DNA of 39,113 nt. Origin: Bacteroidota bacterium. GTDB taxonomy: Bacteria > Bacteroidota > Bacteroidia > Flavobacteriales > Flavobacteriaceae. A program made the translations under genes and the position numbers. This document shows positions 19,273 through 27,687 of the stretch, in pieces (the stretch's first letter is position 1; each line of letters opens with the position of its first letter). The stretch spans positions 1 to 39,113 of the forward strand of contig JAJRSY010000333.1 of the NCBI GenBank assembly GCA_024278565.1, in the 5' to 3' direction. The notes below the pieces were generated by a model, which saw only the letters and a program-made list of their open reading frames with translations, was not told the DNA's origin and did not search any database.

Positions 19273-19719
19273 ATGAAAGTAAACTGGGGAACGGGAATCA
19301 TATTGGCATTCATAGCCTTTATAAGTTTCATCTTGTATTTTGTAGTGCGCATGAACATGGACGATAGTGCCAACCACGATTTGGTGACAGAAGAGTATTA
19401 CAAGGTCGAGGTTGGCTATCAGAAAGAAATCGATGCGGAAAACAACGCCAAAGAAGATTCGTTTAACCTGCAACTGAAAAAAACACCCGAAGGCTTGCGT
19501 ATTTCCTTTCCCGAAGGATTGGAATATCAAAACATAAAAGGAACTGTGTCCCTTTACAGACCATCTAATAAGCACTTGGATCTTGCCTTGCCCATAAGTC
19601 TATCCAATTCACATTTGCTCATACCTGACAAACGTTTATTAGATGGTCGTTGGGACATTAAAATTTGGTGGAAATACCAAGAAAAAAAGTATTTGCACAA
19701 AGAAAGCATCACGTATTAA
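19273..19719 (+). CDS. ccoH: FixH/CcoH family protein
   Basis: 148 aa, N-terminal TM, 'DLVTEEYYKVEVGYQKEIDAENNA'; between ccoG and TauE-like gene. Confidence 0.88.
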   Translation: MKVNWGTGIILAFIAFISFILYFVVRMNMDDSANHDLVTEEYYKVEVGYQKEIDAENNAKEDSFNLQLKKTPEGLRISFPEGLEYQNIKGTVSLYRPSNKHLDLALPISLSNSHLLIPDKRLLDGRWDIKIWWKYQEKKYLHKESITY

Positions 19720-19721
19720 AA

Positions 19722-20429
19722 ATGTTGTTATCCGCTATCTTATTAGGGTTAATGGGCAGTCTGCACTGCGTTGGTATGTGCGGGCCAATTGCCTTTATGC
19801 TTCCGGTTGATCAGACCAATAACTTCAAAAAGGCTTCTCAGATCTTGATATATCATTTTGGAAGATTGATGGCATATGGTACCATTGGCCTTGTTTTTGG
19901 CCTTTTGGGCAAGGGACTGTTCATTTTTGGCTTGCAACAAAAACTCTCGATCATTATAGGCATATTGATGATAGTTGTTGTGCTGATTCCATCTAAAATT
20001 CTCAACCGCTACAATTTTTCAAAACCTGTTTATAAGGTCATTTCAAAAGTAAAAAACAAATTGGGCAAAGAACTAAAAAAGAAAACATCCGACACATTTT
20101 TGACCATCGGTTTTTTAAATGGTTTTCTACCTTGTGGTCTGGTCTATATGGCTCTTTTTGGTGCCATTGCCATGGGAAATGCTTGGCAAGGCTCGCTTTA
20201 CATGCTGTTGTTTGGGCTGGGCACCGTACCTTTAATGACCACCGCCATTTACTTTAGTGGAATCTTAAAAGGTTCGGTAAAACAACGTATTCAAAAGATG
20301 GTGCCCGTTTTTGTAATCGTCATTGGGGCACTTTTCATTCTTCGTGGTATGGGCTTGGGAATTCCGTATGTATCTCCAAGACCAGTTACAGAAGTGGTAT
20401 CTTCACAAATTGAATGCCCTCAGCCTTGA
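19722..20429 (+). CDS. Sulfite exporter TauE/SafE family (cbb3-associated)
   Basis: 'LLGLMGSLHCVGMCGPIAFMLP', 'GFLNGFLPCGLVYMAL'. Confidence 0.88.
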   Translation: MLLSAILLGLMGSLHCVGMCGPIAFMLPVDQTNNFKKASQILIYHFGRLMAYGTIGLVFGLLGKGLFIFGLQQKLSIIIGILMIVVVLIPSKILNRYNFSKPVYKVISKVKNKLGKELKKKTSDTFLTIGFLNGFLPCGLVYMALFGAIAMGNAWQGSLYMLLFGLGTVPLMTTAIYFSGILKGSVKQRIQKMVPVFVIVIGALFILRGMGLGIPYVSPRPVTEVVSSQIECPQP

Positions 20430-20491
20430 TTTTTTTTTGACCCTATGTTGTTTGTAACGGGTAAAGGTAAAAAGGCTTAATGAATTTGCCA

Positions 20492-20803
20492 TGCCTACGG
20501 CAGGCAGGTAAACCGGTAAGACCTCTTGAGTGATAACGCAGGAAATAGAATTAATTAAATTGCCCACTATATTCGACATAGAACCTTTTTTTAATAAATA
20601 TATCACTGTTGTCCTATTAAAACCTGCCGGTAGGCAGGTTTGTGTAAATACCTTAAGGCTATAAATAATGACGGATCGGGTGTTTTATAGAAAGATACAC
20701 CCTGCCAAATGCAGGCAAGATCCGGCAGGCGGGTCAGTTGGTTAAAATCAAGTCTTGTGTCTAACAGCAGAGCGGTCTTTTATCTTTTACCTGCCTGCCG
20801 GTC
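20492..20803. repeat. Cluster of four GC-rich palindromic elements in the intergenic region
   Basis: tgcctacggcaggca (20492), AACCTGCCGGTAGGCAGGTT (20621-20640, perfect), cctgccaaatgcaggcaagatccggcaggcggg (20701-20733), cctgcctgccgg (20790). Confidence 0.75.
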
Positions 20804-20837
20804 GATATTATAAACATATCACTAATTTTATTTATCT

Positions 20838-22112
20838 ATGAAAATTGTTTCAGCAGCAGAAGCTGCTTCTTTGGTACACTCGGGAAACAGGGTTTTCCTT
20901 CAAGGAGCGGCAATGACACCCAACACCTTAATTGATGCCCTTTGTGAACGATATAAAGAGCTGAAAGATATAGAGATCATATCAATACATACCGAAGGGG
21001 AGGCAAAATACGCACGAGAGCCTTATAGTGAAAGTTTTAAAACGAACAGTTGCTTTGTTGGCAGTAACGTACGTGACCTTGTAAATACCGCACAAAGAGG
21101 GTACATCCCCATTTTTTTGAGCGAGATCCATTTACTGTTCCGAAAAAACATCTTACCGTTGGATGTGGCCATGGTTCAGGTATCTCCCCCTGACAAGCAC
21201 GGCTTTTGTTCCCTTGGGGTATCTGTTGATGTTGCCCTGCCCGCCATTCAGACCGCAAAAAAGGTAATCGCACAAATAAACCCAAAAGTGTCCAGGACCC
21301 ACGGCGATGGAATCATTCATATAAAAAACATCGACTGTGCCATTGAGGTAGACAGCCCTATACACGTACATAAGGTAACCGAAATTTCAAAAATCGAACA
21401 GCAAATAGGAAAAAATGTAGCCAATCTCATCGAAGATGGAGCTACTCTGCAAATGGGTATTGGAAACATTCCCAATGCGGTATTGAGTAATCTTTTTGAC
21501 CACAAAAGATTGGGCGTACATACAGAAATGTTTTCCGATGGCATTCTACCGCTCATAGAAAAAGGAGTCGTTACCGGCGAGGACAAGGAAATAAAAACAG
21601 GGAAAATCGTGACCTGTTTCGCCGTCGGCTCTCAAAAACTATATGATTTTGTTGACGACAATCCTTTGGTTCACTTTAAAGAAGCCGGCTACACCAATGA
21701 TACGGCCATCATACGGCAAAACCCAAAAGTAACCGCTCTAAATAGCGCAATAGAGATAGATCTTTCGGGTCAAGTCTGTGCTGATACCATAGGCTTTCGT
21801 CAATATTCAGGTGTGGGCGGACAAATGGATTTTATTCGCGGTGCCTCATTATCAGATGGAGGAAAGCCTATCTTTGCCATGCCATCTGTTACAGCAAAGG
21901 GAATCTCAAAGATAACGGCACATTTAAAACAAGGCGCAGGGGTGACCACTACGAGGGCACACGTACATTATGTCGCTACTGAACATGGTGTGGTAAACCT
22001 TTTTGGCAAAAATTTAAAGGAACGTGCCAGCGCCTTGATTTCGATTGCGCATCCCGACCACAGGGAAATATTGGAAAAGGAATCCTATGAACGGTTCAAA
22101 AGTGTCAAGTAA
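20838..22112 (+). CDS. Acetyl-CoA hydrolase/transferase family (4-hydroxybutyrate CoA-transferase-like)
   Basis: 'LQMGIGNIPNAVLSNL', 'LGVHTEMFSDGILPLIEKGVV', 'GVGGQMDFIRGA', 'EHGVVNLFGKNLKERASALISIAHPDHRE'. Confidence 0.9.
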   Translation: MKIVSAAEAASLVHSGNRVFLQGAAMTPNTLIDALCERYKELKDIEIISIHTEGEAKYAREPYSESFKTNSCFVGSNVRDLVNTAQRGYIPIFLSEIHLLFRKNILPLDVAMVQVSPPDKHGFCSLGVSVDVALPAIQTAKKVIAQINPKVSRTHGDGIIHIKNIDCAIEVDSPIHVHKVTEISKIEQQIGKNVANLIEDGATLQMGIGNIPNAVLSNLFDHKRLGVHTEMFSDGILPLIEKGVVTGEDKEIKTGKIVTCFAVGSQKLYDFVDDNPLVHFKEAGYTNDTAIIRQNPKVTALNSAIEIDLSGQVCADTIGFRQYSGVGGQMDFIRGASLSDGGKPIFAMPSVTAKGISKITAHLKQGAGVTTTRAHVHYVATEHGVVNLFGKNLKERASALISIAHPDHREILEKESYERFKSVK

Positions 22113-22122
22113 AATACGAAAA

Positions 22123-22767
22123 ATGCAGTTAGAGCACTATATAGACCATACACTGTTAAAACCAACGGCAACGGTTTCAGATATTATAAAACTGTGCGAC
22201 ATAGCTAAAGAATATAATTTTTTTGCTGTTTGTGTAAATAGTTGTTATACCCGTCTGGCCAAAAAGGAGCTGGAGCGTTCAAAAGTAAAATTGGTAGTTG
22301 TTGTAGGTTTTCCCCTTGGTGCCATGTCTATGGAAGCTAAAATTTTTGAAGCTTTGGAGGCTATCGAAAATGGGGCCGATGAAATAGATATGGTCATCAA
22401 TATCGGCTGGTTGAAATCAGGGGAATATTCCCTAGTAAGGAACGAGATCTCGCAAATAAAAAAGACTATCGGTGATAAAATACTCAAGGTCATCATAGAA
22501 ACCTGTTATTTGACGGTCAAGGAAAAACAAAAGGCCTGCCAATTGGCCGTTGGGGCCAAGGCGGATTTTGTAAAGACCTCTACGGGTTTTGGGCCTGGTG
22601 GAGCCACTTTTGAAGATGTTGAACTAATGAAGAACAGTGTGGGCGACAAAGCGAAGATAAAGGCATCAGGAGGCATTAAGGATAGAGAAACCGCATTGCG
22701 TTATATCAAACTAGGGGCATCGCGCTTGGGTACATCATCTGGCATATCGATCATAGCGGAAATTTAA
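22123..22767 (+). CDS. deoC: Deoxyribose-phosphate aldolase
   Basis: 'IDHTLLKPTAT', 'GFPLGAMSMEAKIFE', 'ADFVKTSTGFGPGGATFEDVELM', 'KASGGIKD'. Confidence 0.94.
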   Translation: MQLEHYIDHTLLKPTATVSDIIKLCDIAKEYNFFAVCVNSCYTRLAKKELERSKVKLVVVVGFPLGAMSMEAKIFEALEAIENGADEIDMVINIGWLKSGEYSLVRNEISQIKKTIGDKILKVIIETCYLTVKEKQKACQLAVGAKADFVKTSTGFGPGGATFEDVELMKNSVGDKAKIKASGGIKDRETALRYIKLGASRLGTSSGISIIAEI

Positions 22768-22789
22768 AAGACATTAAACCAAAAACATT

Positions 22790-23491
22790 ATGAGCAATCA
22801 TATCGAAGCGAACAAAAACGAGATTGCCGAAACCGTATTGCTTCCCGGTGACCCGTTGCGTGCCAAATGGATCGCTGAAACCTTCTTGAAAGATGCCATT
22901 TGCTATAACAAAGTACGTGGCATGCTGGGCTATACGGGCACTTACAACGGCAAACGCATTTCGGTACAAGGCAGTGGAATGGGGATTCCCTCGTCTCTGA
23001 TCTACTATCATGAACTTATAAAGGATTATGGCGTAAAGAACCTCATCAGGGTTGGCACGGCGGGTTCTTACCAAAGTGAGGTGAAAATCAGGGATATCGT
23101 TCTGTCCATGGCGGCATCCACTACATCTAGCATGAACAGATTCAGGTTCCAAAATGCAGATTATGCCCCTACAGCTGATTTCGAGCTATTTATGAAAGCC
23201 GCCCAATATGCCAAAGAAAAAGGCATCCCCATAAAGGCCGGAAATATACTTTCACTAGATGAGTTCTACAATGAAGACCACGTATCTTACAAGAAATGGG
23301 CCGATTATGGTGTACTCTGTGTAGAAATGGAAACAGCCGGACTTTATACCATTGCCGCACAGTACAAGGTAAGGGCACTTGCGATTTTAACAATTTCCGA
23401 TTCTTTGGTGACCAATGAACGGTCATCAGTGGAAGAGCGGGAAACCTCATTCGAAGAAATGGTGGAGATCGCTTTGAATATTTCACAATAA
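22790..23491 (+). CDS. deoD: Purine-nucleoside phosphorylase (DeoD type)
   Basis: '[18 protein letters not shown]', '[19 protein letters not shown]', '[29 protein letters not shown]'. Confidence 0.94.
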   Translation: MSNHIEANKNEIAETVLLPGDPLRAKWIAETFLKDAICYNKVRGMLGYTGTYNGKRISVQGSGMGIPSSLIYYHELIKDYGVKNLIRVGTAGSYQSEVKIRDIVLSMAASTTSSMNRFRFQNADYAPTADFELFMKAAQYAKEKGIPIKAGNILSLDEFYNEDHVSYKKWADYGVLCVEMETAGLYTIAAQYKVRALAILTISDSLVTNERSSVEERETSFEEMVEIALNISQ

Positions 23492-23498
23492 ACAAATT

Positions 23499-23891
23499 AT
23501 GATGAAGAAAGAAGATATAAAAAACAGAGCTGATGTCAAACTTTTGGTAGATACCTTTTACGCTAAAATAAGGACGCACGAAGTCTTAGCACCTATATTC
23601 AATGGTATTATCACTGATTGGGAAAGCCATTTGATATTGTTGACCGACTTTTGGGAGACCCAACTTTTATTAAAAAGAAAGTACCACGGAAACCCTGTTG
23701 CCGCACATCAAGAAGTAGATGCCAAAATGGACTATTCAATCACTTCGGAACACTTTGGGCTTTGGTTAAACGATTGGTTTGCTACGATCGATGAGCTTTT
23801 TGAGGGCGATACCGCGTGGATCGCCAAGAACAGGGCACAAAAAATGTCTACCATGTTGTTTATGAAAATGTATGGGCATCGGTCGACCTGA
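23499..23891 (+). CDS. Group III truncated haemoglobin
   Basis: 'VKLLVDTFYAKIRTHEVLAPIFNGII..WESHLILLTDFWETQLL..YHGNPVAAHQEV...FGLWLNDWFATIDELFEG'. Confidence 0.88.
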   Translation: MMKKEDIKNRADVKLLVDTFYAKIRTHEVLAPIFNGIITDWESHLILLTDFWETQLLLKRKYHGNPVAAHQEVDAKMDYSITSEHFGLWLNDWFATIDELFEGDTAWIAKNRAQKMSTMLFMKMYGHRST

Positions 23892-23892
23892 T

Positions 23893-23922
23893 GCCTTTAC
23901 TCAAAGGCTACGGCTTTTTTTT
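23893..23922 (+). terminator. Possible terminator between convergent globin and nrfD genes
   Basis: GCCTTT-actc-AAAGGC followed shortly by an 8-9 T run. Confidence 0.45.
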
Positions 23923-25134
23923 GTTATATCGAAGCTTCCCCGTCTCGATCCCGATCGCGGTTTTGGCCAACATGGTAAACACAAAAGCACCCAAGGCCCA
24001 TATACCCATTGTCACCCCTATCTCTATTCCCGTGGGTGTATACTCGGCTATTTTACCATAAGGGCCGGGAATAAACCCAGGTACGATAAGACCAAATCCT
24101 TTCTCGATCCAAATAGCAACGAATAAAATAAAACACGCAAAGAACAGTACTTTAAAATTATTTCTGAGTTTATGGAACGTAAGAATTACCGTAGCCAATA
24201 CATTTAAAGAAATGGCCGTCCATATCCAAGGCAATAAAGCTGTTTTCCCGTCCAATCCGAAGAATAGATAATATGCGCTTTCGCTATGGTGCGTTGGTGC
24301 GTAAAACTCCTTGAACAATTCTGAAATCAACATGATCAAATTTATCTGGGCGGCAACAGTGACTACCAGTGCTATTTTTTTTATGGTTTTATCTTTAATT
24401 ACAAATTCGGTATAGGTCCTTATAACGGCCAATACCAAAATAATCAATGCGGGGCCGGCCGCGAAAGCCGATGCCAAAAAGCGCGGTCCCAAGAGTGCAT
24501 TGTTCCAAAACGGACGTGCTTGTAGGCCTTGGTACAAAAAAGCGGTCACCAAATGAATTCCAACAGCCCAAAATACTGAGATCAATGCCCCTGGAATATA
24601 TACTTTTGGGTTCGGCTCTTTACCTTGATAACGCATAAAAAGAATATAAAACGGAATACTTATATTAATGAACAAATAACCGTTCAATGCAATAACATCC
24701 CAAGCCAACATAGAGTTTGGAAAGTTAAATACACCTATTCCCGGTATCATGTGCCATAAAACAGAAGGTCCTCCCATATCCGCAACTACAAAAGCCAAGC
24801 ACATAATCAATGCAGCTACGGCCAAACCTTCGCCAATGAGCACGGCTTGCTTAAAATCAATATCCTTTAGCACATAAGTAGGCATTACCAACATTACGGC
24901 AGCAGCGGCAACGCCCACCAAAAAGGTGAAATTGGAAATATACAGTCCCCAACTTACCCTGTCGGTCATTCCCGTAACGCTCAGCCCATGTTCTAATTGA
25001 ACTGAATAGCAGTACATGCCCACTAACATGACCAATGTTAAAAAAGCCATCCAGATATGGTATTTTTTTGAACCATGGGTTATGGTCTCCAAACTGTCCT
25101 TTACCAAACTACGCAAAACCCTAAGTCGTCTCAT
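23908..25134 (-). CDS. nrfD: NrfD/PsrC-family polysulfide-reductase-type integral membrane subunit
   Basis: Multi-TM quinone-interacting family: 'SWGLYISNFTFLVGVAAAAVMLV', 'WDVIALNGYLFINISIPFY'; next to 4Fe-4S subunit. Confidence 0.88.
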   Translation of the reverse strand: MRRLRVLRSLVKDSLETITHGSKKYHIWMAFLTLVMLVGMYCYSVQLEHGLSVTGMTDRVSWGLYISNFTFLVGVAAAAVMLVMPTYVLKDIDFKQAVLIGEGLAVAALIMCLAFVVADMGGPSVLWHMIPGIGVFNFPNSMLAWDVIALNGYLFINISIPFYILFMRYQGKEPNPKVYIPGALISVFWAVGIHLVTAFLYQGLQARPFWNNALLGPRFLASAFAAGPALIILVLAVIRTYTEFVIKDKTIKKIALVVTVAAQINLIMLISELFKEFYAPTHHSESAYYLFFGLDGKTALLPWIWTAISLNVLATVILTFHKLRNNFKVLFFACFILFVAIWIEKGFGLIVPGFIPGPYGKIAEYTPTGIEIGVTMGIWALGAFVFTMLAKTAIGIETGKLRYNKKKP

Positions 25135-25250
25135 TTTATATGTTGTTATTAACGTGGCGACAATAGACCAATAGACGCTGAACATTAAACCGGCAGGCGT
25201 TAGACCTTTAACCTTTTAACCATTAACCTTTCTTCTTTCTTCATGGTAGT

Positions 25251-26372
25251 TTAGTCCATAAAATACCAGAACTTAGGCTCTGTTCCCAAGTCTTCTTTGA
25301 GCCTAAAAACCTTTTTGTTTTCCAAAACCCAGCGAATGGTACTATCGGGATCTAACAGATTTCCGAAAATACGCGCTCCTGTAGGGCAAGCGTCCACACA
25401 GGCAGGATTTTTGCCCACACGTGACCGTTGTACGCAAAAGGTGCATTTTTCCACGACCCCTTTTTTACGCAACCTATTTCCTAAATAATGTTGGTTTTTG
25501 TTCACTTCCTTCTCTGGCACCTCGGGTGTGCTCCAGTTAAAACGACGGCCATCATAAGGGCAAGCAGCCATACAGTACCTACAGCCTACGCACCAATCAT
25601 AATCTACCACCACCAGGCCATCATCTTCCCGCCATGTTGCCTGTACAGGGCATACCTCTACACAAGGGGGGTTGTCACAGTGAAAACATTGGGTGCCCAT
25701 ATAAAAATGCCCTTCTGCCGGAACCTCATGATAATAATTGTCATCAGCTTCATTGAAGTTGAAACCCTTGCCATCTTTCATTTCGTGAATACGTATATAC
25801 TCCATTTGTGAATTTCTGTCCAGGTTGTTCTCTTCGACACAGGCAGTGACACAGTCCATATACCCTTGGCATTTAGAGATGTTGAACGCATAGCCAAAAA
25901 GAACATCTTCTTCTGCATTTTTTGAAGACATACTAATGTTCTTGCCTGTACGCAATTGGTAGGAGCGAACCAATCTACCCACAGTCGATTCCTTTTCGTC
26001 ACGGGTCATTAATTTATAGTTGCCCTTGAATTGTTCTTCCCAATCAATTTGGGCTTTTTCTTTGGTCTCATCCCCTGCGATCACACTGCAAGATGTACTT
26101 ACGGCGCCAGCACCAATGAGCAAACTTGCGGTTAATTTTTTAAAGGCGGTCCTACGGTCCATCTGTACATCGAAAACCTGTTCAAAACCATCTTTTGTTC
26201 GCTCTTCGGCAATGGTGGCATCTACAGCGGCATCAAAATCCGCATCTCTAAGATGGTCGTTGCCAGAAGAGTTGCACCCTTCGGATGTCTTACCGCACTC
26301 ACAAGTGCCCGGTTCTTGTTTTTTCTTGTTACTAAGGTTTAGAGAAAACCATTTTTTATTGTTATTGTCCAC
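25251..26372 (-). CDS. Four-cluster 4Fe-4S ferredoxin-type protein (DsrO/NrfC-like)
   Basis: 'CQGYMDCVTACVEENN', 'CFHCDNPPCVEVCP', 'CVGCRYCMAACPYDGRRFNW', 'CTFCVQRSRVGKNPACVDACPTGA'. Confidence 0.9.
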   Translation of the reverse strand: MDNNNKKWFSLNLSNKKKQEPGTCECGKTSEGCNSSGNDHLRDADFDAAVDATIAEERTKDGFEQVFDVQMDRRTAFKKLTASLLIGAGAVSTSCSVIAGDETKEKAQIDWEEQFKGNYKLMTRDEKESTVGRLVRSYQLRTGKNISMSSKNAEEDVLFGYAFNISKCQGYMDCVTACVEENNLDRNSQMEYIRIHEMKDGKGFNFNEADDNYYHEVPAEGHFYMGTQCFHCDNPPCVEVCPVQATWREDDGLVVVDYDWCVGCRYCMAACPYDGRRFNWSTPEVPEKEVNKNQHYLGNRLRKKGVVEKCTFCVQRSRVGKNPACVDACPTGARIFGNLLDPDSTIRWVLENKKVFRLKEDLGTEPKFWYFMD

Positions 26373-26378
26373 ATCTGG

Positions 26379-27002
26379 TTATTTACGTTCTTTAACTTTT
26401 TGGGTATTATACCGTGCCGGCCATTTAGATTTAAAATGTGGTTTATGCGGATTATGGCAATTGACACAGGTCATTGATGCCCGTGGCGGTGCCCAACCGG
26501 CGATCTTCTTGCCATGTGCGCCCCCTTTCCAATCTTCAAATTGCCTAGTATGGCATTGTGCACATAATCGATGACTGGCATTAAAATTTATTTTGGTCCC
26601 TGTTATACTTTTTAAATCATCCATATTTGCACCATCGTGACAAGTTGCACAGTTCATCGTATTCGTATCGGCATGTTCTGTGGCAATCTGCCAATGTGCT
26701 TTTTTTACACTACTTTGCATTTGGTGCAAAGGTTTTGAATGGCATTCTGAGCAGGTATATGATTTTATCTGGCTTTTACGTTCCGGTATCAAGAAGGTAT
26801 GTTCGTTTTCTGTAACTTCAATTGTTTTAATGTCGCCTATATATTTTTCGGATGAAATTGAGGTGCCATGGAAATTTTTGCCCTCAGCTTCGATTTTATC
26901 GGTTATACTATGGTATTCACCTTCTTTATGTTTGCAAGAAAACACCAACAGTACTAAAAAGAAAGCGCAAATAAAATTGATCGCTATATGGTGTCTATTC
27001 AT
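26379..27002 (-). CDS. Tetraheme cytochrome c lipoprotein (cytochrome c3-like)
   Basis: Lipobox-like 'FLVLLVFSC'; four CxxCH: CSECH, CATCH, CAQCH, CVNCH. Confidence 0.85.
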   Translation of the reverse strand: MNRHHIAINFICAFFLVLLVFSCKHKEGEYHSITDKIEAEGKNFHGTSISSEKYIGDIKTIEVTENEHTFLIPERKSQIKSYTCSECHSKPLHQMQSSVKKAHWQIATEHADTNTMNCATCHDGANMDDLKSITGTKINFNASHRLCAQCHTRQFEDWKGGAHGKKIAGWAPPRASMTCVNCHNPHKPHFKSKWPARYNTQKVKERK

Positions 27003-27684
27003 TTTTGTTTCTTTCAAAAATTCCTATATCCATAATTTCTTTGTTGTTCGGCACATGACATTGTCTACAATTGATACGCTCTGGGTGTGACACTCTGATT
27101 TCTTTGGGGGCACTTGGACCGGCATGGCATGACATACAGTTTTCCCTCATCTGTATTTCGTGTGGAATAATAGGGGGGCTTCCGTTCAAGGCATTATTGG
27201 TTCCGGTCAAGGGCATGGGTATTTTTTCGAAATGTGATTCTTTAAACAATGTTTGCGTATGTTGTGGCACATGGCATTGGCGACAATTGATCATTTCAGG
27301 GTGCGGTGCTACAGGGGCATAGGCATTCCATTTATCTACAAAACCACCATTTTGATGACATTTTAAACAACTGTTGCCCCCCATATTCCGTTCCCCTGCC
27401 ACTGGATGCGGAATATATGGTGGTGCACCATGAAATGCCCTATTGTCATAATAGGTGCTCAAGGAGCGTTGATGGTTTATATCCATAGGTACGTTTGCAT
27501 ATTCCAATACAAACCCTGAACGTTGAAAAACCCCGATTTCCGAAGGGATAACAGGAAGTTCTTTCTCTTTCTGTATAGGAATATAGGCTTCCTCCAAGCC
27601 TGTTTGATAGCTGTAGTTCCAAACCACAATGAACACTATGAACAATACTATGAACAATGATATGACAACCAATCGTTTTCCCAT
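26995..27684 (-). CDS. napB: NapB-like cytochrome c with duplicated diheme module
   Basis: Four CxxCH in two modules: 'GAPPYIPHPV..CLKCH..PHPEMINCRQCHVP' and 'GSPPIIPHEI..CMSCH..SHPERINCRQCHVP'; adjacent to napA. Confidence 0.82.
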   Translation of the reverse strand: MGKRLVVISLFIVLFIVFIVVWNYSYQTGLEEAYIPIQKEKELPVIPSEIGVFQRSGFVLEYANVPMDINHQRSLSTYYDNRAFHGAPPYIPHPVAGERNMGGNSCLKCHQNGGFVDKWNAYAPVAPHPEMINCRQCHVPQHTQTLFKESHFEKIPMPLTGTNNALNGSPPIIPHEIQMRENCMSCHAGPSAPKEIRVSHPERINCRQCHVPNNKEIMDIGIFERNKNE

Positions 27685-27687
27685 AAA

